A model generated the notes under the pieces. It worked only from the letters and a program-made list of their open reading frames with translations, did not search any database and had not been told where the DNA came from. From the NCBI GenBank assembly GCA_001795245.1, contig MGOD01000071.1, forward strand, positions 6,238 through 14,074: 7,837 nucleotides of DNA, read 5' to 3'. Below are positions 5,607-7,837 of the stretch, piece by piece. This DNA is from Chloroflexi bacterium RBG_16_70_13 (GTDB lineage: Bacteria > Chloroflexota > Limnocylindria > Limnocylindrales > CSP1-4). Numbering within the stretch: position 1 is the first letter of the stretch; every line of letters begins with the position of its first letter. The position numbers and the translations under genes were made by a program.

Positions 5607-6712
5607 GACCGGCCCGGCGCCTGTGGCGACGGTTGCTGCTGTCCCACCTCGTGGTGGTCGCCATCGGCAGCGCGACGCTGTTCGTTTCGGTCGGGCTCGT
5701 CGCCCCGGCTGCCTTCGAGTCGGCGATGGGGCACGTGATGGGCGGCATCGACGGGATGACCGGGATGATGAGCGCCCTCGTCCGGGAGGCCTTCCAGGAG
5801 GCCGTCCAGACCTCGCTCGTCCTCGCGATCGCCGTCGCGGCGGCCGCCGCGATCGTGGTGAGCATCGCGCTGTCGTCTCGCCTGTCAGGACCGATCGGCA
5901 GGCTGGCCCAGGCCAGCCGCCGGATCGCGTCCGGGAGGTATTCCGAGCGCGTCGCGGTCACGTCGAAGGACGAGATCGGGGAGCTTGCCCAATCGTTCAA
6001 CACCATGGCGGCCTCGCTCGAGTCGACCGAACGGCGTCGCCTGCAGCTGGTTGGCGACGTGGCGCACGAGCTGCGGACCCCGCTGGCGACGCTCGACGGC
6101 TACCTCGAGGGGCTCGAGGACGGGCTCATCAAGCCGACGGACCCGACGTGGAAGCTCCTCCGAGGCGAGACCGCTCGGCTGTCGCGCCTCGTCAACGACC
6201 TCCAGGACCTGTGGCGGGCAGAGGCAGGGCAGCTGGTGCTGAGGATCGAGCCGGTCGCTGTCACGGCCCTGGCCTCGGAGACCATCGAGCGGTATGCCGC
6301 ACCCGCGGCGGAGCGAGGGATCGGGCTCCGCCTGGAGGGAGACAGCGGCCTCCCAACCGTCAATGCCGACCGTGATCGGCTCGTCCAGGTCCTCGACAAC
6401 CTGTTGAGCAACGCGATCCGCTACACCGCCGACGGTACGACGGTCACCGTCCGCCTGCGCGCCGCGCCCGACGAGGTCGTCCTGTCGGTGGTGGACCGGG
6501 GGCCCGGGCTCACGGCCGCGCAGCGCGAGCGAGTGTTCGAGCGCTTCTACCGGGCCGACCCGTCACGCTCGCGCGCCCTCGGCGGCTCCGGGATCGGCCT
6601 CGCGATCGCGAGGGCGCTCGTCGAGCTCATGGGTGGATGGATCTGGGCGGAGAGTGAAGGGCCGGGCGCCGGAGCCACGTTCAACGTGGCCCTGGTGCGC
6701 ACGGCGGGCTGA
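5603..6712 (+). CDS. Membrane sensor histidine kinase 2 with short Met-rich sensor loop
   Basis: The 369-residue kinase begins at ATG 5603, overlapping the regulator 2 stop by ATGA. Helix 1 (about 11-36) and helix 2 (about 70-92) enclose an extracytoplasmic loop of only some 33 residues containing AMGHVMGGIDGMTGMM: five or six methionines and one histidine. HAMP follows (93-145), then HisKA with GDVAHELRTPL (His155), N-box DNLLSNAIRYT (Asn270), G1 DRGPGL (298-303) and G2 GGSGIGLAIA (327-336). All catalytic boxes are canonical and the body resembles BaeS-type kinases. Met/His clusters facing the outside bind Cu(I) or Ag(I) in several known proteins, so direct metal sensing is a reasonable inference. 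It is the last gene of the operon and ends five bases before the convergent YHS gene, leaving no room for a terminator between them. Confidence 0.92.
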   Translation: MRPARRLWRRLLLSHLVVVAIGSATLFVSVGLVAPAAFESAMGHVMGGIDGMTGMMSALVREAFQEAVQTSLVLAIAVAAAAAIVVSIALSSRLSGPIGRLAQASRRIASGRYSERVAVTSKDEIGELAQSFNTMAASLESTERRRLQLVGDVAHELRTPLATLDGYLEGLEDGLIKPTDPTWKLLRGETARLSRLVNDLQDLWRAEAGQLVLRIEPVAVTALASETIERYAAPAAERGIGLRLEGDSGLPTVNADRDRLVQVLDNLLSNAIRYTADGTTVTVRLRAAPDEVVLSVVDRGPGLTAAQRERVFERFYRADPSRSRALGGSGIGLAIARALVELMGGWIWAESEGPGAGATFNVALVRTAG

Positions 6713-6717
6713 GAGGC

Positions 6718-6891
6718 TCAGGCCAGGATCGGCAAGTCCCGTGGGATCCAGCGATCAGGGTCGTCGCGGAACGTGTCGGCGCCGGTGCGCTCGCAGAAGT
6801 AGTAGGTCCGGTCGTCGTGCTCGACGGCAACGGCTGCCTCGGGGTTGACCGGCATCCCGCACACGGGATCGGTCGCGCTGGTCGATGTCAT
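6718..6891 (-). CDS. YHS-domain small protein (57 residues)
   Basis: On the minus strand, ATG at 6891-6889 to TGA at 6720-6718 encodes 57 residues that are almost entirely one YHS domain. They run DPVCGMPV (residues 8-15), then RTYYFCERTG (28-37), then FRDDPDRW (41-48). The YHS module is found in metal-transport ATPases, copper or mercury-related proteins and short stand-alone proteins, and its cysteines are thought to bind metal. Cys11 and Cys33 are present. The usual second cysteine of the FC-x2-GC motif is absent: GAD stands where GC is expected, with one extra residue. GAGGAG (6900-6905, minus strand) lies eight bases before the start. The gene converges on kinase 2 and is divergent from the SHOCT gene. 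Metal binding is plausible from the family; the metal is not known. Confidence 0.85.
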   Translation of the reverse strand: MTSTSATDPVCGMPVNPEAAVAVEHDDRTYYFCERTGADTFRDDPDRWIPRDLPILA

Positions 6892-6901
6892 GGTCGTCTC
6901 T

Positions 6902-6934
6902 CCTCGATCTGGTGTAGCGAAGCACCGATCGAGG
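6902..6934 (-). promoter_or_regulatory. Hairpin overlapping the YHS ribosome binding site
   Basis: CCTCGATC (6902-6909) pairs with GATCGAGG (6927-6934), and GGTG (6911-6914) pairs with CACC (6923-6926), around an eight-base loop and a single bulged base at 6910. In the minus-strand transcript the 3' arm contains most of the GAGGAG Shine-Dalgarno (6900-6905), which would be hidden in the stem. It could be a translational control element or an operator dyad. Confidence 0.45.
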
Positions 6935-6947
6935 GTGCCGGGTCGTC

Positions 6948-6985
6948 ATGAGAGCCAGGTGAGCGGGGGCTGGGAAGTTGGTGAA
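6948..6985 (-). promoter_or_regulatory. Four 11-bp-period direct repeats upstream of YHS gene
   Basis: Read on the minus strand, cores TTCAC (6981-6985), CCCAG (6970-6974), CTCAC (6959-6963) and CTCAT (6948-6952) follow each other at exactly 11 bases. The nearest is 57 bases before the YHS ATG. Core sequence and spacing match the repeats at 2748-2780 and 7771-7803, so the same OmpR-type regulator may bind here. Individual cores are degenerate; the exact period is the argument. Confidence 0.5.
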
Positions 6986-7009
6986 GCCCACGTCGCCCGC
7001 CGCGCGGCG

Positions 7010-7029
7010 TCTTCATCGGATCTTGAAGA
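7010..7029. repeat. Inverted repeat TCTTCA-N8-TGAAGA
   Basis: A 6-bp dyad (7010-7015 with 7024-7029) lies in the divergent YHS/SHOCT intergenic region, about 87 bases before the SHOCT start. It is less GC-rich than its surroundings. It may be an operator; no promoter boxes can be assigned around it with confidence. Confidence 0.3.
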
Positions 7030-7074
7030 AGGCGGGCATGGCCGCTTGAGCCGCCCGCTCGATCATCCGGAGTG

Positions 7075-7096
7075 TCGGAGCCGACCCTGGCTCCGA
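7075..7096 (+). promoter_or_regulatory. Hairpin in the SHOCT gene leader
   Basis: TCGGAGCC (7075-7082) and GGCTCCGA (7089-7096) form an 8-bp perfect stem with a six-base loop. It ends six bases before the ribosome binding site at 7103. It could lie in the 5' leader and protect the transcript or affect translation; a protein-binding dyad is the alternative. Confidence 0.4.
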
Positions 7097-7102
7097 GACA
7101 AC

Positions 7103-7114
7103 GGAGATGAAGGA
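7103..7114 (+). promoter_or_regulatory. Ribosome binding site deciding the SHOCT start
   Basis: GGAG at 7103-7106 touches ATG 7107 directly, which is too close to serve it. It sits nine bases before ATG 7116, and AAGGA (7110-7114) sits four bases before ATG 7119. The start is therefore taken as 7116, with 7119 possible. Confidence 0.5.
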
Positions 7115-7115
7115 C

Positions 7116-7337
7116 ATGATGACCGGTATCGGGTGGGGGATGGGCCTCGGTGGATACCTCTGGATGATCCTCGCGGTGATCCTGGTCGTGGCGGTGCTGT
7201 GGATCCTGGTTGCGGCGATCGCCGGTCGGGATCGGCCCGCTGCCGAGGACACGGCACAGATCCTCAGGTCCCGCTTCGCGCGGGGCGAGATCAGTCAAGC
7301 GGAATACGAGCAGGCCCGACGCCTGCTCGGGATCTAG
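7116..7337 (+). CDS. Single-helix membrane protein with C-terminal SHOCT domain
   Basis: The 73-residue protein has a glycine-rich N-terminus (MMTGIGWGMGLGG), one transmembrane helix at about 12-36, a short charged linker, and a SHOCT domain at about 46-72 (ILRSRFARGEISQAEYEQARRLL). SHOCT (short C-terminal) domains are small helical modules often found at the end of membrane proteins. They are thought to mediate oligomerisation, and no enzymatic activity is known. Start choice is discussed with its ribosome binding site; ATG 7107 would add three residues. The Met-rich exported protein follows after 26 bases, so the two are probably one transcript and may act together at the membrane. The N-terminal methionines and nearby metal genes hint at metal stress, but that is inference. 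Confidence 0.82.
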   Translation: MMTGIGWGMGLGGYLWMILAVILVVAVLWILVAAIAGRDRPAAEDTAQILRSRFARGEISQAEYEQARRLLGI

Positions 7338-7363
7338 CCAGACAGACTCGAAGGAGATGAACG

Positions 7364-7657
7364 ATGGCATCGAAGCGTATCGGGATCCTTGCCGGCGGCG
7401 CCCTGGCCGGCGCGCTCCTGCTCGGGACCGCCGGGCTGGCGCTGGCCCAGGATCCGACGCCCCCGATGGGCGGCGGCTCGGGCATGATGGGCGGCGGCTC
7501 GGGCATGATGGGCAGCGGCTCGGGCATGGACCCCGGAAACATGACGGCCGACCAGCTGGAGCAGATGGGCAAGCTCCACGACCAGATGGTCGAGAGCGGA
7601 ACATGTGATCCGGCGCAGATGCAGCAGCTTCACGACCAGATCCAGTCGAGCAACTGA
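7364..7657 (+). CDS. Secreted methionine-rich protein, putative extracytoplasmic copper binder
   Basis: The 97-residue protein has a clear Sec signal peptide: basic MASKR, a hydrophobic core from about 6 to 25, and likely cleavage after ALA at residue 28. The mature part is about 69 residues with ten methionines. Residues 35-55 are three copies of a seven-residue Met-Gly-Gly/Ser-Gly-Ser-Gly-Met unit, and the C-terminal half is helical and repeats LHDQ (71-74 and 89-92). His72, His90 and Cys81 add possible ligands. Met-rich exported proteins commonly bind Cu(I) or Ag(I); function here is inferred. AAGGAG at 7351-7356 lies seven bases before ATG 7364. A hairpin follows the gene at 7674-7696. 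The second half also resembles small helical DUF-type domains of unknown role, which I cannot name. Confidence 0.78.
   Translation: MASKRIGILAGGALAGALLLGTAGLALAQDPTPPMGGGSGMMGGGSGMMGSGSGMDPGNMTADQLEQMGKLHDQMVESGTCDPAQMQQLHDQIQSSN
7466..7528 (+). repeat. Three tandem 21-bp coding repeats
   Basis: Units at 7466-7486, 7487-7507 and 7508-7528 each encode MGGGSGM or MGSGSGM. The first two are identical and the third differs by one base (G to A at 7514). Near-identity at the DNA level, including wobble positions, points to recent slippage or duplication that may still vary between strains. Confidence 0.85.
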
Positions 7658-7673
7658 ACCGCCTTCACGCCAG

Positions 7674-7696
7674 CGCCGACCGGGAGCCGGTCGGCG
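7674..7696 (+). terminator. Probable terminator hairpin after Met-rich gene
   Basis: CGCCGACCGG (7674-7683) and CCGGTCGGCG (7687-7696) form a perfect 10-bp stem with a three-base loop, 17 bases after the stop codon. Only a short TCTT follows, so termination strength is uncertain. The position and stem strength fit a transcript end. Confidence 0.65.
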
Positions 7697-7770
7697 TCTT
7701 GGCGTCGTCCGTAGGCGCTCAGTGGCCAGGCGATGTCCCCGGATTTGCTCAGTCCGACCTCCCGCCCGAA

Positions 7771-7803
7771 TCCTCATCGCAAATTCACCCGGCTCTCAGC
7801 CGG
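7771..7803 (+). promoter_or_regulatory. Three 11-bp-period direct repeats before the right-edge gene
   Basis: Units TCCTCATCGCA (7771-7781), AATTCACCCGG (7782-7792) and CTCTCAGCCGG (7793-7803) are contiguous, with cores CTCAT, TTCAC and CTCAG at 7773, 7784 and 7795. The last core starts 28 bases before the ATG at 7823, exactly the distance from the CTCAG at 2791 to the regulator 1 ATG. CCGGCT (7789-7794) and AGCCGG (7798-7803) also form a small inverted repeat over the last unit. This is probably a binding site for an OmpR-type regulator, perhaps overlapping the -35 region. Confidence 0.55.
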
Positions 7804-7822
7804 TCGGGGCATCGTCGCGGCC

Positions 7823-7837
7823 ATGAACGGACGACGC
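7823..7837 (+). CDS. Possible start of a further gene (cut by the window edge)
   Basis: ATG 7823 opens five codons (MNGRR) before the window ends. Evidence for a gene is positional: a terminator-like hairpin ends the previous unit, and the 11-bp repeats lie just upstream as they do before regulator 1. There is no strong Shine-Dalgarno, so the message might be nearly leaderless. The product cannot be guessed. Confidence 0.35.

Noticed and set aside
6755..6991. Minus-strand frame overlapping the YHS gene
   Set aside because: It uses a different frame from the YHS domain, and its product is Arg-rich with no family motif; the YHS frame has clear motif residues and a Shine-Dalgarno.
7013..7252. 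Minus-strand frame opposite the SHOCT gene
   Set aside because: It is a shadow of the SHOCT coding region; the plus-strand protein has a transmembrane helix and a recognisable domain.
6845..7360. Plus-strand frame of 171 residues across the YHS/SHOCT intergenic region
   Set aside because: It is antisense to the YHS gene start, out of frame with the SHOCT gene, and shows no domain, hydrophobic pattern or ribosome binding site.
7685..7807. Direct repeat AGCCGGTCGG at 7685-7694 and 7798-7807
   Set aside because: Only ten GC-rich bases, and each copy is already explained by a hairpin or by the 11-bp repeats; coincidence is likely.

Overview
This is a GC-rich, gene-dense bacterial window (no introns, GTG as well as ATG starts, frequent 4-base stop/start overlaps). 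Codon use and protein style suggest a high-GC lineage such as Chloroflexota (Limnocylindria-like) or Actinomycetota. That is an inference from style; no rRNA or marker gene is present to settle it. I see no rRNA, tRNA, insertion sequence or CRISPR array.

Layout: (1) Positions 1-1252 hold a plus-strand, translationally coupled trio: the C-terminus of a CuA/cupredoxin-like protein, a CcdA-type thiol-disulfide membrane transporter, and a small heavy-metal-associated (HMA) CxxC protein. This looks like copper-site assembly or copper handling. (2) Positions 1253-1563 are mostly non-coding. They contain two perfect 16-bp palindromes and a dyad overlapping a likely promoter. (3) Positions 1564-2675 encode a BlaI/MecI-type repressor overlapping a short M56 (BlaR1-like) metalloprotease that lacks any sensor domain. 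(4) Positions 2819-6712 are a four-gene operon of two complete two-component systems (regulator-kinase-regulator-kinase), every junction overlapping by 4 bases. The second kinase has a very short, methionine-rich extracytoplasmic loop. (5) Positions 6718-6891 on the minus strand encode a 57-residue YHS-domain protein, convergent with the second kinase. (6) Positions 7116-7657 encode a one-helix SHOCT-domain protein and a secreted methionine-rich protein, followed by a hairpin. (7) At the right edge a further plus-strand gene may begin at 7823.

The theme is probably metal (most likely copper) sensing and handling: cupredoxin, CcdA, HMA, YHS, a Met-rich sensor loop and a Met-rich exported protein. 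The most interesting observation is a shared promoter signature. Direct repeats of a CTCAG/CTCAT/CTCAC-like core with an exact 11-bp period lie upstream of the first response regulator, upstream of the YHS gene (minus strand) and upstream of the ATG at 7823. This is the geometry expected for tandem binding by an OmpR/PhoB-family regulator. It suggests a small local regulon, autoregulated by one of the two systems.
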